A program made the position numbers and the translations under genes. 64,000 bases of DNA from Euglena gracilis (taxonomy: Eukaryota; Euglenida; Euglenophyceae; Euglenales). The notes under the pieces are model-generated. The model searched no databases. It saw nothing but the letters and a program-made list of their open reading frames with translations, and was not told the origin of the DNA. Each line of letters opens with the position of its first letter. The first letter of the stretch is position 1. Where the stretch lies: the NCBI GenBank assembly GCA_039621445.1, contig CP154954.1, positions 33,333,455 through 33,397,454 of the forward strand. Reading direction: 5' to 3'. Shown here one piece after another: positions 38,401-50,800 of the stretch.

Positions 38401-40214
38401 GCCTTCTGCCAACCTCAGGAGGAGCTCTTGGGCTCTGTCTGTGGGAAAGACATCCGGCGAACCCACACCAGCCGCGTGAACCTTGTGGAACTGGCGGGCA
38501 GCGAGCGGGTCTCATTCCTCCCCCTGCTGTTTTGCAGTTGGCTTTCAGACATGGCAGGGGTTTGAGAATCACCACCCTTCCAACGCAACGCTTAATGGGG
38601 AATGTCAAACGGTCGATGCTTTGGCACCTCGGGTTTGGATCTGGATATGTGCGTCCAACCTAAATAGGGGTAGAAATTCGAGGATTTCTGCGAGGGTGCA
38701 CATGCAGAGCACCCTGACCTGCCCCGTTACCCTGTTGCCCTCCCTGGTTGCCCCTGTGCTGTGCTGGATTGCTGGAATGCGCCGCAGGTCAGAGGTCGAA
38801 CGGAGGGGTCTGGGTCCACGGAGGCCCCATTCCTGAACAAGTCGATGGCGGTGTTTGGACGGGTCATTGCCGGGCTCGTTGGTGGTCAGGGTGTGGTGCC
38901 TCCACATGGAATGCTTTGGGTGCAAATTTCGAAACTTTGAAGACTCATTCGTATCGAAATGTCAAATTAATGCTGAATGGATTGCCTTTTTTGGTGGGGG
39001 GGTATTCACTTTGATTCTGGCGTTTTGAAATTTTGCTGCTCTGCCAAAACTTTTTTTGCCACCGTTTCATCACTCTGGGCTCCCCCCAGGTTTCAAGGGC
39101 CTGTCATTTTTGTAGGGTGGTCCTCAAGGGACAGGGTTTCATTTTTCCTTGTTAAGGACCGTCCTTTGAGGACCGCCCAAGGGTAGGCTAACGGCCGATC
39201 CGGGGTCCAAAATGATGAACGGGGGTCCAAATTATGTGTAAAAAGTGAAAACTGCATTTTTGACGTTTTGGGCAGATGGGGGATGGCCCAAGGATGCCAG
39301 ACATAAATTTCCCCCCAAACTCGACCTGTTTTTGCCGAAATACCGCCTTTTTTGGACCAATTATTCCTGTGGATTATTCCATTGAATGTGCTGGGACGGG
39401 AAGTTTTCTTTCCTTGCTTCAGGACTGCCCTGCTTTGTTGGGGTGTTCGCCTCCGGCTGTCCTCTTCCCCATCACGCCTCCCGGCCTGGGCCTTCCGCCA
39501 CCCTCCTCGCCGCCCAAGCGTCGCCGGGCCCCCTTGTCTCCCCGCAGGGCATGGCCCGTTCCGGGACTCCCTCGTGACGCAGCTGCTGCTCCCCTCCCTG
39601 GGCGGCGGCACCGCCACGACCGTCCTCGCCGCCGTGTCCCCCGCCGCGGACATCGAGGAGACCCTCGCGACGCTGCGCACCGCCGGCCTGGCGCGGCAGG
39701 TGGTGAACCCCGTGCGGGTGTGCGCTTTGCGCTGCTTCGTAACGTCAGAGTGGCACACGGGATGGCAGAGTGGTAGGCTGGGGGTTATGTGTCATGTCTA
39801 AAACCTCCGCAAACCCAACGGCCCCGGTTGGAGGCTGCCAATTCGCCGGCAGAAATTGTCCGCAACATACCCCGGCCTCGACCGTGACCGTGGCGCCCGT
39901 CCTGGACGCTCCCTCCTTCCAGGGTGGGCCGGGCCTGGCGGCGGCCATCGCCGCCGTCCAGCTGGAGCTGCAGCTGCAGCGGCGCAGCCTGGCGGGGGTG
40001 ACGGCGGGGCCGCAGGCGGCGGCGGTGGCGGAGGGGGAGGCGCTCCTGGCCGCCCTGCAGGCCCAGGAGCGGCAGGAGCTGGAGGAGTGCCAGGCCCGGT
40101 GTGTGGGGGTGTGGGTGTGTGTTGTGTGTCTGCGTGCTGTGTGTGCTGTGTGTGCTGTGTGTGCTGTGTGTGCTGTGTGTGCTGTGTGCTGTGTGTGTGT
40201 GTGTGTGTGTTTTG

Positions 40215-40279
<65 letters not shown>

Positions 40280-43200
40280 ACCGGCCCATTTGTCACCTCA
40301 CTGTGTGCTGGTGTTGATTTTGGCGCTGGGTGCTTTGCGACGGGGACCGCCGGGTTACAGGAGGCGGCAGCTGGAGGCGGAGCGGGCCGCCCTGGAGCAA
40401 CGCCAGGTGCAGGACACCTTGAGGCCGGAGGTGTGGCAGTGGCAGTGGCAGCGGCCGGATGTGCTGAGCAGTTGATCAAATTCGGACCAGGGATTTTTAA
40501 AGGTCGGACCCCCTCGGGGGGGGGGAGGGTGGGTGGGTCTGCTGGACCCCCTTCCGGGGGTGGAGGGTTGGGCCAAGTGGGTACCCCCCCAGTTTTAAAT
40601 CCTTCTTTAGAAAGGGCCCAAAATCCTGCCACCCTTGTGTGAAGCAGAAGCACCCCTGAAAATGTCGGCATAAAGTCGGCACATTCTGAACCGAAGCAAA
40701 CATAAATTGAATGAGAATTTTGTCGAACCCGAAATCAATTTTTTGCCTGAAAGTGAGATCTTGATGTGTGTCGTCGTCATCTTTTCAAGGGGGTTTCCTC
40801 TTTTTCTTTGGCGCGAAGCACTGAAAAGCATTTGGATCCCAAAAATTGACCCCAGGGGTAGCCAGATGTTGTGTCCCAGACACTGCCCAGCCTGTCAGAA
40901 AAGGAAGTTGCCGGGGTCCACTGCCTGAAACGGTGTCTGGTTGAATACCAAATGAATTCAGCTTTGGCCACGAAGTGCCCATCCACAATTTACTCCTAAA
41001 ATCTACAAAAACAACGGCATTTTGAGTTTTTTGGGGGGTAAAACAAACATGTCTGGACCCTGGACATTCCTAATTTGTCCTTTTTTGGACGAAGTACTAA
41101 CCTCAACTGCTGCTGATGAAAGCAGTCTCAGAGTTGCTGCGTTTCCCCCAACCTGCATAGGTCGCAGTCGGATGTGGTGAGCCCCCTGAGCATGCAATCG
41201 CTTTCGGTCCCGTCCCAAATCCAGTCGGCTGGGGCGGTTTTACAATACACATTGGACCTTCGAAGAATCCCTGCCAAAATGGCCTTCATTTTCGAGTCGC
41301 TTTGTTGGAGGGGTGGGGGGAAGCGTTCCAACAAAACCATACGTCATCTGCTGGAAGACATACACAGGCCAAGAAGCCAGGCAGGCACTCTCAAAATGCA
41401 GCACCCAAAAGCGATTGGATGCTCCTGGGGGAGATGAGGGGCTGGGAGCCACAGATGAGGCGCTGCTGGACCCCCGCGGCGATGACACGGTGGAAGAGTC
41501 GGAGGCATGCTGCCTCCGTTGCTGTGGTTGTTCTGGTTGGTGTTGTCGCCGCCATTGTTTCTGCGGCTAATGTTGGCCACCGCTGGCCCAAATTGCACGA
41601 GCCAATGCTTTGTTGTCTTCTATTTGGGAGAGTTAAGACGCGGTGGCATTAGTGGGTTTTCACAGTCGGGGTTCCCAGCAATCCTGGTCCCAGCGGTTGG
41701 TTTCCCCTCCCTGGGTTGGTAAGTTTTGGCCAAAAATGGCCAAAAATCAAAAGATTGGTTCAAAAATATAAAAATTTTCCTTGCCTTCGAGTGGCCACTT
41801 TCGGCCAATCCTGGCCAACCCCAACCCCAGGGGGGGGGGGGCGTCTGGAGCGAGTGGATATCTAGAGCCCCCCTCTCCCCAAATCGGCCGTGGAACGAGG
41901 GAGTCAACCAAGCCCTGCGCAGGCATGAGGCCATTTGACCATCAGTCCTCTGTCTCCGTGTGGGGGACCTTTGCTTCCTCACCAGGCGCTGGCAGAAGCA
42001 GGAACGGTTCCCCCATCCCCATCGGCGGCCGTGGAGCCCCAAAGCCTCGTCGACCAGGGGGCGCCTCTCAAGAGCAAAACGTGAAGGGACGTGATGCCAT
42101 CCTCTCTGACACTTTGTTGCGCCTAGTTTGTCAGTAGGACCAATGTGCAGCCATATTCTTTTCGATATTGATGGTTATAACACAGCATTTGGAGCAGTGT
42201 TTTTTTTTCGGCAGCGCCTTGTCCAGGGGGCATCGCACCCTGTAGTGGATGCTGATGGCAGCGGCCAGCCTTTGCAACTGCAGCCATCCCATGGCCCACA
42301 CAGGGAAGCGTACCTGGCAATGTGTGATATTGGTTGGAAGTTCAACGGTATGCGGTGGAAGCCGTCTACAGGTTGGGGTGAAAGGGTCCAATGCCAAGCC
42401 ATTTTCCCTACCCCATGTCTAAGCTCTATACACACAGCAACAATAGTTTTCATACCCACCAGTTTCAAAAGCCTTCATACCCCCAAAAATGACGGGGATT
42501 TTTCATTTCACATAAGATTTTGTTCCAACTGTGCAGTTACACATCCCACAAGCCAGTGGATGGGGATGGGGTGCAATGAGGCTCTACAGTGCAAGATTCA
42601 CGAGCCGCTGTTTGGGGTGTACCGCCGATTGTTTGGGGTCTGAAGGGGATGACCACAATAAGATCGCAACCCAGGGAGAGCGGCAGCCGCAGAAATGCTG
42701 GACTAATTTTCTGAAAGCAGAATACATTTCTCACGTCCAATGAAGCGACACAAAATAATTCTCCTGCAAATTTCGTCCAAGAGCGGCTTGTATTGACCCA
42801 ATATGAGGTGGGAACCTGCCCAAATTAGAACCTTAAAAAAAAAGCAATATGCCACATTGTGTGGGAAGTTTGGGGGCGCGACACAAAGTAATGCTCCTGC
42901 AAATTTCGTCCAAGAGCGGCTTGTATTGACCCAATATGAGGTGGGAACCTGCCCAAAGGTCCCATATCTGTCAATCCGTCACGGAAAACAAAAGGCAACA
43001 GTAAGGAAGTAGGGAAAATAACAGTGGATGCAACTGAAGCAATCATTTTTTTTTGCATCTGCCTTCGATTTAGCTCGGACGTGAGCAATGTATTCTGCGT
43101 TCAGAAAATTACTCCTGCAATTCTGCGGCTGCCGCTCTCCCTGGGTTGCAAATCTTTTTGTGGTCGTCCCCTTCAGACCCCAAACAATCGGCGGTACACC

Positions 43201-44845
43201 CCAAACAGCGGCTCGTGAATCTTGCACTGCAGAGCCTCATTGCACCCCATCCCCATCCATTGACATTGACTTGTGGGATGCATCACTGCAGAGTTGGCAC
43301 AAAATTCTACTTGAAGTAAACATCCCCGTCATTTTGGGGGTATGAACACTTTTGAAACTGGTGGGTGAAAACTTTTTTGTTGCTGTGCGTATGAGCATTT
43401 CCCAGGTTTTACCCATCTTTTTAACGATTAGCTTCCTTTGAAGGTCGTCTGCTTTTATTTGGGTTATTCCCGAAAATTTTGAGATACCAGAAACCCTTCA
43501 CATGGCATACTATTTGGTGACATAATGTTTGATTTTTCCATGTCCCTTTTCAAGCACTAAGGGCCAGATTTTTTCCAGTCGTGTTGCCTTTCCCATGGCA
43601 CCTTCCCAGTTGCTAAGTGGTGGTTATTAAAGAGTCTGTTTTTTGCAAATTTTAAAGTGTTTTTCTTTCGCACTTAATTTTCTAGTTTTTTTTCCACATA
43701 TGTCTTTCTGCTCCATCGAAGAGGGAGCAGGGTTCAAAATAAATTGGAAGTTTTCCCAACTGCACACAATCAAACGATGGCATTAAAATGCCAGAGTCAG
43801 ACAGCCGTACAATGTTGATAGCCTCATGCCAAAGCCACGTCAACGCAGACACTGACCGCTTCCCTGTCTCCGTCGAGCCACTGGTCCGGCACGTTCATCA
43901 GCCCCCCAACCCCTTGCCCTGGGTCCCCCTGCCCCTCGACAGCCGATGCCACACTGATCGACACATAACCTGATGCATCGTCAGGATGTCACCCGATTGG
44001 AAGGCACAGAATTTGGCATGCAACCGTGTGAACGGGGGGGGTCAAATGATTTTTTTTCTAAAACTATCCAGATCCATCACGAAACGGTTTGGTTTATTAT
44101 CAGGCTACGTCCCTGAGTGAGCCAATCCGACTTGGGGGGTGGGCAGGTGTTTGGGATGCGTATACCCAAACACGGCCTGGGGTTTTTGGGGTGCAAAAAC
44201 CAAGCTATCGTTTGAGGTGGAGAAGTGAAGTAGCTGTCTGAAGTGAAGTGCGTGAAGGGAGTGAATGCAGGAGCCGTCTGAAATTTTAAGCCCTCCCCCC
44301 TGAACACCTGGCCAAGTCATGTGCGGGCTTCCCCATTTCCCCAAACCATCAACCCAACAAGAACCCTCTCCAAATTCACGCAAATTCATTTTTGGTGCTT
44401 TTTCAGCATTCTAACATTCCCTGTTGATGTAGGAACAAAAGGAAAGAGAGAAAGATAAAAAGAAAAGAAAAGAGAAAAGAAAAGGAATGCAGTGATTCCG
44501 GCACCACGACAGGGCCCCTCCAGTAGGGCGTTGTTGCTTACGAGAATTTGATCCACCATACAGGGGGGTCCATTCCAGCCTCGCCCCCCCTCCGCCTCTG
44601 AGCTGGACCCCCCCGGGGGGTCCTTAAGCAACGCCCTGCCCTCCCGGTCCGCAGTGGGGCGTCGCCACGGGCGGCCCCCGACGGCGGCGACGCGGCCGCC
44701 GTCAGTTCCCCGCCGGCGCCGCGGGGGCCGGCGGGCGGGGCCCCGCCCCCCCGGCCGCAGGCGACGCACGGCGGCACCGTGACCGCCGCCGAGATCGGCC
44801 ACCCCCACCCCAGGCTGCAGGGCGCCACCGTTGTCGGCACCGCAC

Positions 44846-44879
<34 letters not shown>

Positions 44880-47800
44880 CAGCCCCGGCCCGCCCCCGCC
44901 GGGTGTGGCGGGGGTGGCGGCGCCCGCTGTCCCGTCCGGTGGCGCTGGGGTGGGGGGGACGGGACGGATGGGTTTGGCGAAATGGAACGGAACGGCGTTG
45001 CCGGGGAACTGGGGTGGTGGGTTTTTTTATTCACGCAGCAGGACGGGATTTTCTTTTTTTCCCTTTTAAGAACCGCCCCTCAAGGATCGCCCTGAGGCCC
45101 AAGGGCCGGCCAAGGGCGGTTCTGGGGCTGGAACAGGGTGGAATTTTTTAAAAGTCGAAAAACACACGTTTTGACCTTTTGGGTGGGTGGGGTGTTGGTC
45201 CAAGGATGCCAGAAATCACTTTTTACCTCGAAGTTGACCCGTTTTCGCCAAAGTACGGCCATTTTCCTCCATCTTTCCAGTGGATTTTGCAATTTTTTTT
45301 TGCACGAATTTTGCATGATTTTTCATTTGAATATGTTTTGGCAGCAGAGTTTTTTTTTGTCTGCTTAAGGACTGCCCTGCCTGCTGGGCCCCCCATCCTG
45401 TTGTGTTCGGTGCCTTTCTGTCCCATGTCTTCAGCAACGGAGCCTACGCCCTCTTCCTGGGCGCTGGACCCGAGGGACTCCGGCCGGGCGCGGTTCCCGC
45501 ACCGCTCGGCGTCCCAGCCGCGCGTGGAGCGGGGGGCCAGTGTGGCGCAGCGGGCGACCACCGGTGCGTTGTTCTGCCGTGCTCCCCTTTCTCTTCTTTG
45601 TTGCACTCCTTCTGCTCTTTGGCCATTCTTCAAAGTCTCCATCCGCAATTGCTCTGAGTGGCTTTCCCACTGCAAATATGGAGCAGCTGGGTGTTCCAAG
45701 TTCTCAACAAGCATTTGTGAGCAGATGGAACTGCGCTTTACGTGACATAAGCATAGCACTTCATTTTGGGTTCCGCTCTAATGTGAAATTGTGCTTTTGT
45801 TTTGCTGTTTGGATGGTTTGATTCTGAAGCAGAACGGGTCGGTTCCTGCCTGGTGGGCAGGAGGTCCTTTATTTTCTTTTTCACTGTGGAGGTTTTAGGG
45901 ACATGGTTCCATCCATGGGGAGGGGCAGGGGTGAGGTTCCCGGCCCTCTTGCAACGCCCTCAAGCCAGGACAGTTCCCCGTTCAGAATCCGAATGTGGAT
46001 TGCTCACGTTGGACGTAGCCCGAGTGTCCCTGGCACATGGCCACCGCACTTCCCCCGCGGTGCTGTCTCAGAGACTCAGAAACTCTTTGGCACTGCAACC
46101 TCCCCCCCCAGTAAGTGCCCCGGTGCGCACATTTTAGGGACGTAGTTTCGGACCCCAAGCGGTGCGCACTTATTAGGGCAAAGCCGGAAATACTGACTGA
46201 TGTCAAGCAATGAATCAAGCGATTATGATGACAGAAGTATTTGGTCTCAGAAGGATTGTCTGTGAAGGTTGTGTGTGCTTTTCGGACCTGAGATGTGACA
46301 GTGATTTCTCCTTGGGGGGGTTCACATTTTTTTAGGGAGGTCAAGGCCCCCCAGGGGGGTGCGCACTTATTAGGGCACTGCGCACTTATTAGGGGGGGTT
46401 TTACTGGCCGGCCGGTCCCCTTCATTCCTCGTGATGCAGTTAAATTTTCGAAACGGGCTTTTTTGAAGGTTTTCTGAGCTTTTTCGCGGTCTTGCTGAAT
46501 TTGGCCCATCTCGCCAATTTGCCAATCAGGGGGGCAAATAGGGGGGCAAATAGGGGAGGGGGGCAAGGATGGTCGCGAACTTCCGAAAGACCCCCGTCAT
46601 AAGGGGCATGGATCAGTTAATTTCGATTGACCGTCACCAAATCAATTTTTTCAAAAAATCAAATGCCACGTCCTTTGCCGTGTGTCTGGCGCACTCCCTT
46701 CAACCTGGTGCCACGATGAGGTGATGTGACAGGACAGGGATCCCCTGCCACATTTTGGTACCCATTTGGCCATTTCCGGGTCAAAAAAAATCGAAAATTT
46801 CAAAATATATCCAAAAGGAAATTATTGGGCTAAAATGATAAAATAATAAAATAAGCCCCAGGGACCCTGTCAGACGCATGCAGGGCCGCTGCTCCCCCCC
46901 CACTCTCCCCCCACAGCCCCAACCCAGACGCCCCGGACCGCCACCCCGCGGACGCTGCCCGGGGACGGCGCCGCGCTGCGCACGCCGCGGCCGGACGCCG
47001 CGGCCGCCAGCCCCCGTGTGTTGCGGACCATCCAGCCCGCCGCCTCCCCCGCTGCCGCGACGGACGCGTCCAAGTACTTCCACTCCAAGCCAACCCCCGC
47101 AGGTGTTTGGCGCGTGCTCTGTTGGCTGCAGGGGCTTTTGTCGGGGGGTTGTTCAAGGACATGCTCCCCGCATGGTTTCTCATCACAGAAAAGGAAAGTT
47201 TGAAAAGCGATCTCCAAAAAAATTTCTATATCGTTTTCATGAAACCAAACTTTTCGGCAGCCACCTGGATGCTAGTTTCGGACGTTGCATTCAAGCTCAA
47301 ATTTCACTGGGAAAGATGCTTGCTTGACTTTTCTCAGGTTTTCTGGCAAAAAATTGCAATCCAAAATTCAAGGATTTTCGAAGCATCGGTTCCATTTTTT
47401 TCTTGTGCATACAATTTTGGGTGGTTTGGTTGGTCAAATGTGTTACAGACTTGTGACTGTGCTCTTGTTCCTGTCCACTCCTTCGCAAACAACTACTTTT
47501 TGTTGTTCCCACCTTTTTTCCTTGCTGTCCTCTGTTGCCTTCAAAGCACCCCCCCTTTCCCTCCCAGTTGGGATCGGTATTGAACTAAATGTGTGTCAAA
47601 TGTGTTAGGGGGAATTCCTTGATCCCTCACTCCACAGGTTTAATTGCAATTTTGCTTTGCACTTGTTGTTGTGGGTTTTTTTGCTGGCAATTTTTTGAAT
47701 TCTGTGATTTTGCTTCAGAAAAATTCCACATTTTGGACCAAATTTTTATTTTGCCCTGACCTTTTAAATCAGGTGTTGTTGTATTGTTTTTGACGGCACT

Positions 47801-50800
47801 CTCTTTTAGAGGCGGCATGCTCCCAAATTACAAAAAAATCAAGGCTTTCAACATTTTTGTTACGCCTGACTTACCCTCACAACGCATTGAGTCCAACTTG
47901 AGTTTTGCATTTTTGCCAAGCTCGTTCTTCCAAGGTCCACATTCTGCCCCCCCCCCCCTGCACAAAGAAAATGACCCAGAAAAGAGCCCTCCGAGCTGTC
48001 CCTTTGTCCTGCGGGGTGATCCGAGGGTTTTTGTGCAGGGTCCCACGGCGTGGCCTGTTTTGCATCGGGTGCTGAGGAGCCATATGGCGGGGGTTGGGTT
48101 CCAACCATGCCGCCCCGCTTCGCAGTTGGTGTGCCCGCAATTTGGCGGCCGTCAGCCTGCTGCAAGGGCTGGAGTTTTTTTTTCCCTTTCACCGAAGGAC
48201 GCCACAGGGCTGGGGCTGGCCAAAGGCCAGTCCAGGGCTCAAATGGGTCGAGATCAAAATGGCAGACCACCGCATTTTTTTTTGCCGGTTTTGGGCAATG
48301 GGCCAACATCTCTGCACACTTTCCTCGGCCATCCTTCCTGAGGAGTATCCGTTGACTGTCCCGGGACAGCAGCAGAGCTTTTCGGCAAGGGCCCTGTAGG
48401 GCTGCCCCCCCCCCCCCCAGGAGCAGCGTGCCGCCCGGCCTCAGGAGGGCCGCCGGCGGCGGGGGACATGCCGCGTGCCCAGTCGATGCCCGCCCTCGCC
48501 TCCCCCCGGCCGGCGGTGCTGTACCGCCCGGAGGAGGGCCCGGCCGCTGCCGCGCAGTGGGCCCCCCGCCCCTTGTCGAGCCGGGGGCAGCAGCCCGCTT
48601 CAGGCGTGGCCGTGCCGTGTGAAGTGTTCATGGCTTTGCTTTTGAAAGTGGGCCACTGTGGCGGTTGAAAATGAGATGGTTGAGAATGGCAAATGAATGC
48701 AGATGGGGAAAAAATGGAAATGAACAAAACTGGCCTGGGAAAAACTGGCGAAACAAAATCCTTACAAACTTTCTCTGCCATTTTGGCCGAGACTTCAATT
48801 TCTGCAACTGCAACTGCAACTGCAATTCTGCTCCAAATCCCCCCCTCCGGTAAAGCGAGTTGACGACCACATTCGCTCTAACCCTTTGCGTTTTTTTGTG
48901 TGTTTTTTTGTGTCGCCTTCTTTGAGGGTCCATGTTGCCCCCCCCCCTGCCGACCCATCAAAGCCCGGCGGCATTCGTCATGCATTGTGCCCCCCGTCCG
49001 CAGGCGGCGGCCCTGAAGCGGTGGTGGCGGCGCGGCCGTCGGCCCGGGTCCTGGAGACCCCCCGTGTCGCCCTCATCTCCCCGCGGCCTGCAGAGGACTG
49101 CCGGACGCCCCGGGTGCTGGGCAGTGCGAGAGGTGCCCGCCCAAGTCCCTGCACTGAACAACTGCAAGCTCACAGTGCACTTAAATGCAAGAGCGTGTGT
49201 TGTGTGTGTGTTTTTGTGTGCGTGTGTGTGTGTGTTGTGTGTGTGTGTGTGTGCGTGTGCTGTGTGTGTTTGTCTGTGTTCGTGCGTGCTTGAGTGTGCA
49301 TGCGCGCACGTGTGTTGCGTGTTTTCCCTTGTGTGCACACACAACCTCTGCAGGGGTAGGGATGGCCCACGGCTCAGCCAGCTTCGACCTCCCCGGCCGC
49401 TCCCCCGACCTCCGGAGGGCCCCTGGGGACGGCCCTGGCCAGTCCGTGCGCTACGTGGAGGACAGCTGGGCGGTGAGGAGCACAGCCGTCCCTCGCAGCA
49501 CGGGTCGAACCCCTCGCTCTGTTTTCAGCACTCTGCAGGAGGGCTCAGTGTTTGAACATAATGTCATGATGGATGCATTGGTGTGTGTTACTTTGGATGG
49601 GAGAGATCTTCAAGCCTTATGTGTTCACGTCCCAGATGTAGTGCATGTGCAGTGTGTGAAGTGTGCAAGGTAATGCAGTGTAGCACCATGTGAACCACGT
49701 TTTGCAGTGCCCTCTTGGGTTGTCTGCCTGAGTCACATTACAGGGTGGAAGGCCGAACAGATTTGTCCAAATAACTTCGCCCCCATCTGGGCTGACACAG
49801 CAAAGATAGACATCTCACTCATGGGACAGCCAAAACAATCACTTTCCAATGAATGCACCATTCATCCGTCTGTTCGGTGCGGAACAGAATCCAAAAACTC
49901 AAAGGTCAGGCACAGGGGTTTTTTTAGTCTTGGACCCCCCTCCCCCAGGGGGGGGAGGGGGAGGGAGGGTGGGTCCCTTGGACCCCCCTCCCCCCGGGGG
50001 GGGTGTGGGGGTAGGGGCTGGTGGGTATATCTTTCTCGACGCCGAAGGTGCCGAAAGTTTTGAAAAAGGTGCTTTTTTTTAGCATTTTTGCCATTTTCGG
50101 GCAAAAGTGGGTGGGTCCCCCGGGACCACCCCCCTCCCCCGGGGGGGGGGCCCACCCCAGGGGGTGGGTGGGTGGGTGCCGACCCCCTCCCCCCCCCTCC
50201 CCCCGGTCTTAAAAAAACACCTGGTCAGGCGTGAGGGAAGTTGCCTCCCTTCATAAATCTATTGACAACTCGCCCTGCACGCCATTGGGGCATTTTCTGC
50301 ACCACCTGTCGACATTTTGGCAGCCTCCTTGAGTGACGCTGCTTCCGATGTGGAGTGCAAAGTCGTTTGGGTCGGCCTGTTTAAGACTCAACATTCAGCC
50401 GGGAGAGACCACAATTCTAAGAATACTCACAGGCACGCACAAACCCTGTCAAGCAGGGCACAAGCAACAGAGTGTCCTGCTCCATGAAAAAACCAGTTGG
50501 CGAAAGGCAGGCTTCTTGGGACTTGAAAAAACAGCAGCTTCTCAGTCTTGTTTCCAGCGTCCATGACCGAACTTCCTGCATACCTCCTAAGGCAACCCCC
50601 TGCCCCTCGGACCACTGGGGCCTGGACAGTCGTGCTGCGCTTGGACACAACCTCTCGGCACACCGGGTTGTGGCGATGCTTCGGGTGGGGCACGATCAAA
50701 AAGATCCACGCACCGCCGGCCGTCATTCACGAACCAGAGCAACCGTTGCTTTTCCCTCCTTCCTCCCCGCCCTCCGCAGGTCCGGGGGCCAGGGACCTGG

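Larger units (their letters stand above)
45537..48660 (+). repeat. Segmental duplication, copy 1
   Basis: From CCAGTG inside exon 14 to at least 48660 this is repeated at 60699-64000. Exon 15 differs by one silent base. Exon 16 differs at three positions (one silent). Introns differ by more substitutions and indels, including about 233 bp present only in copy 2 (about 61028-61260). Confidence 0.92.

Noticed and set aside
39745-40671. Long minus-strand frame rich in Thr-His repeats
   Set aside because: It reads the complement of the GT microsatellite and of kinesin exons 10-11 on the other strand.
41415-41509. Extra kinesin exon with QALSKCSTQKRLDAPGG
   Set aside because: Exons 11 and 12 already join in phase without it, and the composition does not fit the tail.
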